A stretch of DNA of 64,000 bases, taken from assembly GCA_022495995.1 (NCBI GenBank), contig JAFEMH010007505.1, positions 1 to 64,000 of the forward strand, written 5' to 3'. Origin of the DNA: Adenophora triphylla var. japonica. Its lineage: Eukaryota; Streptophyta; Magnoliopsida; Asterales; Campanulaceae. Positions 1 to 13,300 of this stretch are shown in pieces (position 1 is the stretch's first letter; each line of letters opens with the position of its first letter). The translations under genes and the position numbers were made by a program. The notes under the pieces are model-generated. The model was not told the DNA's origin. It searched no databases and saw only the letters and a program-made list of their open reading frames with translations.

Positions 1-970
1 CCTGAATTAGTTTGCATATGATACATTTTTATTTTTGGTTTGCATATTAATTATCAATGAATTTTAGCTTGGTTATTTAATACTTCTTTTTATTTGGAAG
101 AGTGCTCTATCTTGTACTTTTAAAGTGAACATTTTCAAGATCTCTAGTCGGTAATTGATTCTGGTCTACTTACTTAAAAACAATATAATCTGACAAGCTG
201 TATGCACACTTGTAACAAGAAACAAAACTACAAATACACTTTTTATAGTTCTGAAGAAATTAATTGAACCCATATTAAATGTGTGGTCAATAAATAGCTA
301 GTCTATATTGGCTCTTAATTAATAAATTAAGATCCTCTCTTTCTTCTTATGTGGAGGGGAGAGTTTTAAAGTTTACTGCATTTGGTTATATTCAAAGAGG
401 CCTTACTGAAAGTCATGTGCTAGGTGTAATTATTACCCTTCTAAGTGATCATTGATATTAACACTTTGTTGTTATTCACACCTTGTTTATTGCTTAGCTA
501 GTCAGTGGGGTAATGTTCAGAACTTGATTGAAATTTCGAGAAGTAATTTTCAAAATTAGGTTCTTTGGAGTGGAATGATTGAGTAATTACTTTGAAATTT
601 TCTAGTTGTCTGAATGTAACACAAATAATGTGGTTCAAGGTGAATGCATTAATTGCCAATTATATGTGTGTTTTGAATTTTATCAACGAGTTCCTGTCAG
701 GAAATTGTTGAGGAGTTTCATAAGTACCCTTGAAAGTAAGTAACCAACCAACTAACTAATGATAATAGCAGAATTTGTTGTTGTAATGAGACTGTTCAAT
801 TTTCATACAGGAGGAGCCAAATTAGATCGATGTTAACAATTGTGAAGTTTTTTGAAATGAAACTCTTTGAGTTGAAGGTATCCCTGGAAAAGAAAGTAGC
901 ACTAATTGAGTGGAATGGAGTGGGTTTTTTTCTTTAATATAGTAATTTATGGGTAATTTATATGGATGAA
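1..970. other. No gene recognised; AT-rich flank
   Basis: AT-rich non-coding sequence. I see no exon of the importin-like gene here and no repeat with clear ends. The missing first exon of that gene, if it exists, would be here or left of the window. Confidence 0.5.
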
Positions 971-1340
971 GGAGGGAGAAAATCAAGGTCAAAAAATTGC
1001 TGCTGCCACATATCTTAAGAATTTCACCAGACGAAATTTTTGATGACTAACGGTATGGCCTCCAAAAGTCAGTAAAGAGTTTAGAGATGCGCTCATGCGT
1101 GTTCTTTGCTTCAAGCTAAGAACCTTCGCAATTTTGAAGATTCTGGTCGAAGTGGTATGTGATCTTGGCGTTTAGAATTTTCACTCTGTGGTTATTACTG
1201 CTGCATTTATCAGGAATTCTTCAATGCTAGTGTTACTTTGATTTATGCTGCAGTTTAGGGTTATTGTAGCTGCTGAGTTTGTGAAGGAGGAATTCATGGC
1301 CTGAACTTGTACACTGAATCTGAGACTGGCTATTCTAGAT
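971..1340 (+). pseudogene. Decayed N-terminal exons of the importin-like gene
   Basis: Translated piecewise, this stretch gives the N-terminal hallmarks of plant importin-beta-like ARM-repeat proteins: an IAAATYLKNFTRR block at about 993-1031, a VSKEFRDALMRVL block at about 1068-1106, AILKILVEV at about 1131-1157, VIVAAEFVKEE at about 1260 and LRLAILDSNLI at about 1320-1350. They do not lie in one open frame. Two TGA codons follow the first block, and one- or two-base shifts are needed after about 1105, after the WPEL-like stretch near 1297-1312, and before the PDGKT exon. No intron with convincing splice sites removes them. So the 5' end is either mutated (a pseudogene or a gene using a downstream start) or badly assembled. 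Homology is from recognition of conserved blocks, not a search. Confidence 0.6.
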
Positions 1341-1354
1341 AGTAACCTGATAAA

Positions 1355-4300
1355 CTAGAAGCCATGGCAATTCCCGATGGGAAGACCATCAATGCCCTAA
1401 CGGTTCTTCACTCTCTTCTTAGACCATTTCAGGTACTTGTAAGAAAAATGCAACATTCTTAAAGACACTTTGATATCGTTGAGTTCCGATTCTCATTGTT
1501 TTTGTACAAATCAATTCCACAAAGAGTTAAATGGCAAGCTGTTTTATTTTACTGAAACTTGTGGTGGCTATATTTGGTGGCTATGGAAGAAACAGTTGAT
1601 GCACATGTAATACGTGGGAAGGACAAGAAAGACCATGCACAAGGCTTCAAATCACATCCTCATATAGGGTTCAGTTTATAGGTTGCTTCAGGATGATTGT
1701 TTTGCTGAAACCTACCTGTTGTTAAAATGTTCCCCCAAAAGTTATAACTTCATGTTCCGGCACAAGTCATTTTATCTCTGTAAAAGCTAAAGAGGGCAGT
1801 TGTTGAAAATCATGTTTAGGAACTATTAAATTTTCATGGTCTAAGACCCTGTTTTTACTTTCTTTGTGTCACCATTTTTTTCTTGATCTTCACAATTGGT
1901 TTCCTTTCCCGCCCCCTTCCAATTTTCTAGAATTCCAAATCTGAATATTTTCTACCTTGCTTAAGCTCATAACACCTGCAATTGGCAATTTTGTTGTTGA
2001 ATCTCACGAGGAATTTTATTGTCTTCTAGTTTTTGGTTATCTGAAACTGTAAAAAATTGACTAACTAAATCTTAAAAGCAAGGAAAACTAACGAATAAGA
2101 ATGGTCCTAAGGTCCCCCCAAATTGGTGGGCATTCCCAATGGAGAACCTTTTACAAGGCTGCCTTGATTGGTCTTGGGACACTTGGTAGCAGGACCCTTT
2201 TTGTACTTCTTTAAATTTCTCCAGGAAGCTCGGACACTCTGATGCAGTTACGTGTTTATGTTTGATACCCAGGCCATGCGTATGGTAGTTCATGTTTATG
2301 CGTTAATACCTACAGGACATGTGGCTTCTTGATTTTATCTACCACTAGAATATCAAATGCATGTTGAACACTCGTGAAGGTGGCAGACAAACAGAACAAC
2401 CTCAAATCCTTGAATATAACTCTTTTTACTGCAAAGAAAATACTCCAAAGGAATTTTGTTTTTAGAGTGTTGTTTAATAACAACTGTAAGAATGATCAAT
2501 TAAAAGATTAAGCATGTGCGGAGAAAGAAGCTGTTTAAGTTTTTGAAATATTGTAAACTTTAAGCAAAGATTTGGTATATAGTTATTCATTGTCAAAGAT
2601 AATAAAAAAAGTTGTTAAATTTTCTGCTTTATAGCCGATCATCCTTTTTGGAAACTGAGCTGTTGACATATCCATGTTACATCTGTCCTGTTCTTATCTA
2701 CATGTTACTCTATGCTTCAGAAATGCAGCAGTTCGGTTGGTATTTGGTTAAATTTCCTGTACATGTGGTGAACTAATTATATTTCTATTAATGAACCAAC
2801 TATAATGTCTTTCCTTCAATTGAGGCTGATAAAATAAATCTGAAATAAGTCTTCTTCTTTTTGCCAGTACTTTTTGAATCCTAAAGTTGCAAAGGAGCCA
2901 GTTCCACCACAGTTGGAGATAATTGCACAGGAACTTTTGGCACCTTTAATTTCTATATTTCATCAACGTGTTGAGGTTCTAACCTCTCGAACACGAGCTG
3001 AAGTGGATGATGAGAAGATGCTTTTGATTATATGCAAGTGCATTTATTTTTCGGTAAGTATTAACTTGATGATTAATGTTATTGCCTAGACATCACACCC
3101 CTGCATTAGTGGGGGCCTCAGCATACCATCCCTATTTGCTTCTTCTTAAAGTTGTTTCTTAGATATTCAACCATAACAATGACAGGTGATCTCAACATTA
3201 CACCTCAGGAAGTTGTTTGTTTTTTCTTGAGATCCAAATATTAGTTACTAAGGCTAGTTTTTTATCTCAAGATGAATACTCCCCCTGTCCCAGAATAAAT
3301 GTCGCACTTTTTTGTATGTTAGTACGAAGAAACTTTGAGCAATAATTTTAGGTTAATTTAATCATCCTAATAAAAATAATAAAACTTGTTATTGATACAC
3401 CAATATAAGTACTATCAATAACCATTTTTAAATTTTCATTAGGATAATTAAATTAACCTAAAATTATTGCGAAGTTCCTTCGTACTAACATACAAAAAAG
3501 TGCGACATTTATTCTGGGACAGAGGGAGTATGAGTTTTCTCAAGTTATCTCATACAAGGTTGAATTATTAGGAGGAAAGTTTTTACCAAAAGTGACATCC
3601 ATTTTGGGATGAAGGTAGCATAATGGGAATTCTCCTCATTCTGCTCTGGATTTCATGGGCACTAAGTTTTTTTTTTGTCTTGTAGTTGCGTGCTTACCTT
3701 ATAGGTGGCATTTCCTGTGGATGATTCAATTTTGACTGTTTTGTAGGTGAGGTCATATATGCCATCTTCTTTGGCTTCAGTGCTTCCTTCTCTTTGCCAT
3801 GATCTGTTTGCCATTCTACGGTCCCTAAAATTTGACATTGTGGAGATTTTGGAAGAGGAATACATGCTGAGGCTGAAGAGTGGAAAGAGAAGTTTACTCA
3901 TTTTCCGTGCTCTAGTCACCAGACATCGGAAGTTTTCGGATAAGTAATGTGACCATTCATAGACTTTCTGTTTGATGTTAATGTATAAAAGTTCTTTTTC
4001 TTTGTTGCCACTCAATCTAGTTATCTCATGTATTGACAGACTTATGCCAGACATCATAGAATGCGTCGCGAAAATTGTGAAGCATAGCACAAACATCAGT
4101 GTAAGTCCCACATAACTCCTGGTTATTTAATCTCATAAAAAGAGTCGCTTATGCATCTAGAACCGTAGGTTTCTTAGCTGGCACGCTGTCTCTATACCTT
4201 TCTCTCCTTGTTGTCTTTACAAAATCCTCATTTACTTCATATAACTGCTTGAAACACTGTAAATAATCTAAAGTAAAGTTGTAGCAGGCTGTCAAGTTCT

Positions 4301-7300
4301 TATATGCATAGTTGTTAGATGAGCTTTACAAGATTTAATTGCACTTTAGCAGTAATACTTCAATTTGTGGGTCTTTTCTTCCTCTTGACCATTTTCTTTT
4401 GGGTTTTCTTTGGAGTACTCTAAATTAGTTTTTATGTTCTATGCAGAAGCTGGATAACATGTCAGAGAGGATACTTTCATTAGCTTTCGATGTTATTTCT
4501 CGCGTTCTAGAAACAGGACCAGTGAGTTCGTTTCTTGTTTTTATGTTAATTATCACCCTTCATCTGATCCATCAATTATTGTAGTCCGTTAATAATTGAT
4601 TTATCAGATATACTAAAATCTTTGTTACACAAAAACAGGGATGGAGACTAGTTTCGCCCCATTTTTCGTCATTGCTACAAACAGCGATCATGCCAGCCCT
4701 AGTCATCAATGAAAAAGGTTTCTCACCTGCATTATTATGACATAGAAATGTGTGCACTCACTTGTTTGATATGGTACATTGGCTGCATAATTGCACATCA
4801 AGAAATTGTTTGGTACAAGCACCTTTTTGATAACTGGGTGTTTTTGTTCTTTGGCTGAATTAGTGAAATCTCACCTCAGCTCTACTCTGCAGAAAAGAAA
4901 ACAAGGGAATAGAATCATGATTTTTTTTTCATACCCTGACATCAGAATTACATTCTTGGTGAATGTTACAGCCCAATAACTTCATTATATTCATTTCCTG
5001 TTCTCTTAAGTAGGATATCATAGAGTGGGAAGAAGATGCAGATGAGTACATAAGGAAAAATCTTCCATCTGATATGGTATGACTGGGAGTTCTACTTGTC
5101 TGTATGGTAGTTTTACTGGCTTCAGTTTTAATTCTCTCAATTTCATGGTGCAGGAAGAAATTTCTGGATGGAGAGAGGACTTATTCACTCCAAGAAAAAG
5201 CGCTTTGAATTTACTTGGCGTGATTTCAATATCAAAGGTTGGTATAAGGGGAAGGCGTCTCCAGTATGCTTGATTAACTTTTTTCTGAGTATGTTATTAT
5301 ATTTGCAGGGGCCTCCTGTTGTGTCTTTAGTGTCCTCTAAGCGTAAGAAAGGAGAAAAGAACAAAAGAAAAGATCGCACTTCCATGGGGGAACTGCTGGT
5401 GCTTCCCTTTTTGTCTAGGTTCCCCATTCCAACCGACCTCAATTCATCTGAAACGAAGATTATAAAGGAGTGAGCTAACAAGACCTTTCCTGGGATGAAT
5501 TAGCTAGCCTATTTGTGGTGGTTGACTATTATGCATTATGACACTTTGCACATGCTTTTTATGTTTAATGTACTTAATGAAATGATTGTTGTTAAATTAA
5601 ATGAAACAAAAAAAAAAGGATATGGGTACTTAGATATGTGCACAAGGTACTAGTTCATGCAGGGGGGTTGCTACACATGTGCATGAGCAGTGGCGAATCC
5701 ACGTTATAGGAAATGGGGTCACTTGAGCCCCTTTATTTTTGTGAAATGTCATTTAAGTACCTTTAATTTTTTTAAAATGACACTACAAATATTATTTTTG
5801 TCAAACTTCACCCCTTTATTTTTGGCAAAACTTGTACTATGATATTATTTTGACCACCTTCCCAAAATTTTATATGATACCTATATTTTTTATTCCCCAA
5901 GCAATCTTGACTCCCTTCCCAAAAATTTCTGGCTTCACCACTGTGCATGAGTATTTACGCATGGTATATGATGTAGAGCAATCCCTCTAGCAGTTTAAGC
6001 TTTAGGAGATACTGGGATCTTTACAAGAAACACCATTTTGTGGCTTAGTGTAGTTGAGAATATTCTTGTGCAAACTTTTATGGACTGCGTATGTCTAGAT
6101 TAAAATTGTCAAGTATCAAATGATCTAAAACTTTTTTTTTTTTGCTTTATTCTTTATTAAGTTATCTGGCCCACTCCATTTCGCAACACTTGTAAGTTGT
6201 AAGACACACACACACACACACATATATATCAAGAACTACAGTTCCTTGCAACTTATTTTCCATCTCATGCCGGTATCATATTTGGGCTCTTTTCGGAACT
6301 AAAGTATATAATTGTTTATGCACATCAATATTGGCAGATATTATGGTGTTCTGATGGCATATGGCAGTCTTCTGGATGTAAGGCCATATCAATTTTAACT
6401 TAGTTCCATTCTGTTTAAAAAGACGATTTGCTTATTATGACAAACATTGCTGCTCAGTTTTTAAGGGAGCAGAAGCCTCTATATACAGAAACTCTTATCC
6501 AGACTCGGGTGCTACCGCTGTATAGAACATCTGCTTGTCACCCTTATTTGGTTGCGTCTGCAAATTGGGTACTTGGAGAACTTGTTTCTTGTATTCCAGA
6601 AGTGAGCAATTTATTTCTCTTTCTACGTCTTTCGTTTATAGCTGTCATTTTGATTTGTTGTTAATATCTAGACGTGGGTAAATGTGTTTCATTTGGGTTG
6701 TTTGACCAAGTATATTTACTGAGAGCTTTTAAATCCTATTTTGGCTTGTTCTTGCTTTTCAGGAGATGAGTAATGAAGTATACTCTTCATTGCTTAAAGC
6801 CTTGACAATGGAGGATATCGGGGATGTTTCATGCCATCCTGTTCGGGTGTCTGCTGCTGGTGCAATTTCACAGCTAGTTGAGGTAAGTGGTTATCCCCAA
6901 ATTAAACTGCCGGCTATTGTGACAGTGACATTTTCAATTTGGTTTTATATCTTTTTTCTTGTCCCATCCATCACAGAACGACTTCTTACCTCCAGAGTGG
7001 TTACCCGTTCTTCAAGTTGTAGTTGGTAGGATCAGCAACAATGACGAGGAAACCTCAATTATGTTTGAGCTTCTTGGAACACTGGTAGAGGCCGGAAATG
7101 AAAATGTTGCACCTCATATCCCACATATTGTTTCGTTGTTGGTTGAAGAGATCTCAAAGCATATACCTCCGAAGCCAGAGCCATGGCCCCAAGTATGTGT
7201 CTGCTTAACATGCCGTGTTAACTCGTTTTGCTGCTTACATAGATGAATATTGTGAACATAGAATAAGCAGATGGATTAAATGCACCAGATAGAACCCCCC

Positions 7301-10300
7301 CCCTGTACCTCTGAAAGTTCCATAATATATTTCATGCCATAGGTTGGTGTCAGAAAATGTCAGACATGTCAGACCATTTGTGTAGCAGAATTAAATGATG
7401 ACTCATTGTGTGCATCTGCATGTTTCAGTTTGCCTCTCTTTCATCTTTGATCGCAACCGAATTAAAAGGACCAGAAATATTAAACCTAACCTCATTCTGA
7501 TTTCCTAATAGATGGTTGAGCGAGGGTTTGCAGCACTGTCAGTGATGAGTCGATGTTGGGAGGAATCTGTCCCCGAAGAAGAAGAAGGTGTCTCTAGTGA
7601 AATTTGGGTATCTGGTCAGGTTACCATTGCAAGAGCTTTTTCAAATCTCCTGCAACTTGCTTGGCTAAGGCCTGCAGAACAGGTCAGTTTAAAGATATTT
7701 ATTCATTTTCGAAGAATGAACCTATTAATATGTCTTTTTATTGTTTTGTTATTATTGAAATTCAACTACTAAGGATTGACCTATGAGTTAATAGCAAACT
7801 TGCTGGACTGTGACCTTCACATGGTTCAACCAATGGAATCAGACTTTTTTCACGAGGATATTTCTGCATATAGTAGGCCCTTCACAAATTTGTGTGAAGT
7901 TTGTGTCTCTCTCTTTGTGCATGGTCAAATTTGTTCACGATTTACAAGAGACTCTGATATCTTATGATGACAAAAGTATCAACGTTAAGAACCTTTGTCT
8001 TTGCAAGGTCAAATTGTCCGAACGAAGCAAATGTTTGGAAAAATAACATCTTGTGTGCATATTTTTTCTTCTCATTTGGGTGAGGGTAGCAGTAAGTTCC
8101 CCTTTGGCATATAACTAAATGTGGAAGTCCATTTTAAGGAGTTAATATTTCTTTGAGCTCGTAAACTTAACCTGAATTTCTTTTACTAATGGCATTGATT
8201 AATATATAAATGTGGCATCACGCCGCTGGATTAAAGGGTTGGTAGTCATATAGAGTTGTATATTGTCCGTGACCCCATTTCTTGCATATGATATTATCAC
8301 AGTTTCGGGAAGTCCATTTTAAGGAGTTAATATTTCTTTAATCTCAAATTGTTTTTTGCCTCTAATATGAGATATAAACTCCTTTTCAATATCTTACTTC
8401 AATTCTTTTATAATCATATCATAAATAGTTTTTATTTATTATTCAAGTTAAATTTTTTGCCTCTATTATGATAAATGTTTTTTCTTTTTAAATATATTTA
8501 TATTTGGATTCTTTTGCTCATTATTTTAACTAATATAAATGAAATTTATTTATTATCTATTAGTTTTTTCATCGTTTACGGTTTATAAAAAAGTAAATTT
8601 GAAATTTATAAAAAATAAATTACAAGATTAATTTAAAGGGCGAGGTCATGCGGTAGGCATGTGACAAACAAAGGCGTAAAAAATTTTGTCACATTAACAT
8701 GACATGAATCGGATTATGAATATCGTCTGGGCGTTTCCTCAGGAACGACGCGCTACACTTCAAAGACCGGCGTAGTGATAAGTACGCAAAGGTCAAGCTA
8801 GGTCGTCGCCCTAAGCGACGCGCCATCTCTTCGCCGGGGTGGTGTCAAATATGCAAGGGTGCGCTACACTTCAAAGACCTGGGTGTAGCGATAAGTATCT
8901 GCAAAGGTTGCTGGTTGTCGCCGGAAGCGACGCGCCATCTCTTCGCGCGGCGGTGGTGTCGAACATGCAGGGTTCCCGCATTGCGGACGAGTGCGGGTAA
9001 AGAAGCTAGTCCATGGTAGGTGTAAGGGTAGTGGGATGCGCTTTAGAACTTGGAACATTGGATCATCGACGAGGGAGATCGGCGAGAGGTGGTGGAAGTT
9101 ATGAGGAGGAGGAAGATTCACATAATGTGTTTACAGGAAACTAAGTGGGTTGGAGAGAAAGCAAAAGAAATATCGCCTTGGGGTTTTAAGGTTTGGTACT
9201 CAGGAAAGGATAAGGGTAGAAATGGAGTGGGTATCAGTATTGATAAGGAGTATAGTAAGGATGTGGTGGAAGTGTACAGGAAGAGTGATCGAATTATGGG
9301 CATTAAACCGGTGATACGTGATAAGATTATAACTATTATTTCGCCTACGCACCACAAGTAGGGTTGGATGCATCTATTAAACAAGTGTTCTGGGAAGATT
9401 TGGAGGAGGTAGTGCAACGAGTACCTAGTGGTGAGAAATTAGTGATTGGTGGTGATCTGAACGGACATGTGAGGTCTAGTCGATATGGCTTTGAGAGCAT
9501 ACATGGAGGTTTTGGTTTTGGAGAGAGGAATGAAGCAGGAAATAGTATCCTGGACTTTGCGTTGGCATATGACTTGAGTATAATGAACACTTGGTTCAAG
9601 AAGAGAGAATCTCACTTGGTGTCCTATAGGAGTGGAGGTAATGCGAGTCAGATTGACTTCTTCTTAGTAAGAAATACTTGTAGAAAGAGTTATACAGATT
9701 GCAAGGTTGTTCCGGGTGAGAGCACAGCAACTCAACATAGATTGGTGGTACTTGATTTTCGAAGTAAGAGAATTTCAAGGAAGAGAAAATCACAGGTAGA
9801 CCCTAGAATCAAGTGGTGGAGACTTCAAGGGGAAAATCAACCAAAATTTGTAGCTAAGATGGTCGATATCGGTATTTGGGCGGATAATATGGAGGATATG
9901 GATATAGATTCGACTTGGACTAAGATGGTACATACCATAAAGGAGGTGGCGAAAGAAGTCCTTGGAGAATCTAGAGGAAATGGGCCACCAAGTAAGGACA
10001 CATCATGGTGGAACGAGGAAGTAAAACAAGCAATAAAGGGCAAGCGAGAATGCTACAAATTATTGGGGAAATGTAGGAGCGACGAGAACTATGAGAAGTA
10101 TAAGGAAGCTAGAAGAGATGCTAAGAAAGCAGTAAGAGACGCAAGAGCAAAGGTGAATCAGAAACTTTATGATAAGTTGGATACAAAAGAAGGGGAAAAG
10201 GACATCTACAGACTCGCTCGTATGAGGGATAAGAGGACACGAGATATTGGGACGGTTAAATGTGTGAAGGATGTAGACCAAAGAGTTTTAGTCCGGATAA

Positions 10301-13300
10301 AGAGATAAAAGATAGATGGAGTTCGTACTTTGATAACTTGTTCAATGACGGTCAAGAGCAGGATGTTGGAGATTTAAATATCTCTTCGAGTATGGTTAAT
10401 CGGGATTTTATGCGGAGAATTCGAAAGAGCTGAAGTGGAAATGGCAATGAAAAAGATGAGATTGAAGAAAGCCGTTGGACCGGATGGTATACCAATTGAG
10501 GTTTGGAGATGTTTCGGGGAGAGAGGAGTAGATTGGTTAACAACGCTATTTAACAAGATATGGAGAGTTAACACAATGCCATTGGAGTGGCGGAAGAGTA
10601 CTCTGATCCCTTTGTATAAGAATAAAGGTGACGCCCAAGATTGTGCCAACTATCGGGGATCAAACTAATGAGCCATACTATGAAACTTTGGGAAAGAGTG
10701 ATTGCACAAAGGCTGAGAAAAATTGTGGATATTTCGGATAACCAATTTGGGTTTATGCCATGAAGATCGACTATGGAGGCAATATATCTTATGAGACAAA
10801 CCATGGAGAAATATCGGGATCAAAAGAAAGATTTGCATATGATTTTCATTGATTTGGAGAAGGCATATGATAAAGTGCCAAGAGAGGTACTTTGGTGGGC
10901 ATTAGCAAAGAAGGGTGTTTCAAAGAAATATATTGATATTATCAAGGACATGTATAATGGAGTTAGTACTTGTGTACAAACTAGTGTTGGAAAGACTGAA
11001 GAGTTCCCTATAAAGATTGGAGTGCATCAAGGTTCCGCACTTGGCCCCTTTCTTTTTGCTTTGATAATGGACGAATTGACGAGGTCAGTCCAAGATGATA
11101 TACCAAAGTGTATGCTGTTCGCAGATGATATTGTGCTGATTGATGAGACAAGAGAGGGTGTTGAAAGTAAATTGGAGTTGTGGAGACACACTTTGGAATC
11201 TCGAGGTTTTCGATTAAGCAGAAGCAAGACTGAATATTTGGAGTGTAAGTTTAGCAGAGTTGAAAGTAGGGAGGCAGGGGCGGTCACATTTGATGGAAAT
11301 ATTATCCAAGCTTCTGAGTTTTTCGCTATCTTGGATCCATTATCCAAAAGGATGGAGAATTAGATGGAGATGTGGCTCATAGGATTAAAGCAGGTTGGTT
11401 GAAGTGGAAGAGTGCTACAGGGTTTCTATGTGATCGCGGCATGCCCAATAGATTAAAGGGAAAATTCTACCGCACGGCAATTAGGCCGGCATTGCTTTAC
11501 GACACCGAATGTTGGGCCGTGAAACAGTGTCACGTGCATAAGATGAATGTGGCGGAGATGCGTATGCTTCGATGGATGTGCGGTCATACAAGAAAGGATC
11601 GGTTGGGGAATGAGGTGATCGAGGTAAAGTAGGAGTTGCGCCCATTGAGGATAAAATGAGGGAAAATCGTCTACGGTGGTTTGGACATGTGAGAAGGAGA
11701 CCGAGTGATGCACCGGTTAGGAGGCCGGAACAGTGGATAAATGATAAAATGGCGAGGGGTAGGGGAAGACCCAAACAAACTTGGATTAGAGTAATTGAAA
11801 ATGATATGAATTTACTTGGAGTGGATGAAAGTATGGTGTTGAAGAGGCCGGAGTGGAGGGCAAAAATCCATGTGGGGGTTGATTTTTTTATTTTATTTAT
11901 TTATTTTTTTTTATTTTTTTTTTTTTATTTTTTTTTATTTTTTTTTTATTTTGTTTAATTTAATTTAATTTAATTTTTTTATTTATTTTTTTTTCACGAT
12001 AACATATGAGGATTCATGTTAGCCGACCCCAAATTATTTTGGGACTAAGGCTTTGTTGTTGTTGTTGTTGTTGTTGTTGATTTCTAAAATGATGTCATCA
12101 TTAATTAAAACAACTATAATGTAAATATCGATTTTTTTTTCATGACATAAACTTATTATTTTCAAGTAAACAATAAGAAGAAAATGGCGGGTTAAAGATT
12201 AACATATTTTTATAATTAACTTATGTTTAAAATTTTTATTATAATCTCATCGCGTTTGAAAAAAATATCAGTTTGAACTTTTATAATGTAAATTGTGTCC
12301 CCGCTGTCGAAACGTCCTAGATCCGCCATGCAGGGTCTAGACTATCTATAGTTGGTATCTGTTTATGTCATTCTTGTAGCTTGCTACCTACTAATGGGCA
12401 ATTGGAGAAAGAATGCTAAAGTTATCCTGATGGGGGATGTGGAGGGAGTTTTGCAGTTAGTTTCTCTTGCTAAAAACATTAAAGTTGAGATGCGATAACT
12501 TTTAGAAAGGTTTGGGGAGTGAGCATAATTACCACCTAATGAGTTTGAATTTTGTTTGTTGTACCTTACAGCAAAGGTCATTATTTTCTTTCTTGTTAGG
12601 ACCTTAAGTGAATTCATTTGGCTGCGCTAGATGATAGACAGGAAATTTTGTGTTAATGTTGAGTGATAGAAATATATAGAAAAGGAGAATCAAAAAGGGG
12701 AATCCGAATAGTTTGTGAGGAGGTAAGCTTGCTTTGTAGTCGGGTGATTTTGCACACTTTTATTGCATGTGACCTTTTTACATGACAAATACAAATAAAA
12801 ATGCTAGATTCTATTCAAATCTGACTTATCCTTCCAATGTGAATTGTCAGGAATGTGAGCTGACAGAATTGCCCCCTCCATCATGCATTGATGATTCTTC
12901 AACATTGCTCAGATTCATAATGTTAGATGTCACCGGAAGTGATGTAGTTCAGAAGCTAAAGGTTCCGGAATTGTTGTTAGTCTGGGCTGACCTCATTGCT
13001 GATTGGCATGCTTGGGAGGAAGAGGAAGATTTATCAATATTCAAATGCATCAAGGAAGCTGTTAATCTACACAGTAAAGTTTCTCTAAAGAATTTCATTG
13101 TAAGAGATGTGCCACTCCCTCCAGCTCCACCTGTACCTTATCGTTCCATAATTGAAGGAATCGGTGCCTTCATTAGTGAGGCCTTTTCACAGTATCCATC
13201 TGCAATATACAGAGCTTCCTCATCTGTCCACACACTGTTACATGTTCCAACTTACACATACGAAACAGAAGGTGTCAAGCAAGCATTGGTTGTTGTCTTC

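Larger units (their letters stand above)
8640..12079 (+). mobile_element. RTE-clade non-LTR retrotransposon (LINE), decayed
   Basis: Carries, in order, GC-rich 5' monomers, an apurinic-type endonuclease, a reverse transcriptase with FADD box, a short C-terminal domain, a T-rich stretch and a (GTT)n tail preceded by a CCCCAAATTATTTTGGG stem. This order, with no separate gag ORF, and the trinucleotide tail fit the RTE clade. The element lies in the sense orientation inside an intron of the importin-like gene. The 5' boundary is uncertain (somewhere between about 8640 and 8750) and I could not identify a target duplication. The reading frame is broken many times, so it is not autonomous. Confidence 0.8.

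Noticed and set aside
3747..3947. Independent small ORF
   Set aside because: It is an exon of the importin-like gene reading into the donor site.
9118..9417. Minus-strand ORFs across the LINE
   Set aside because: Antisense shadows of the endonuclease and RT frames.
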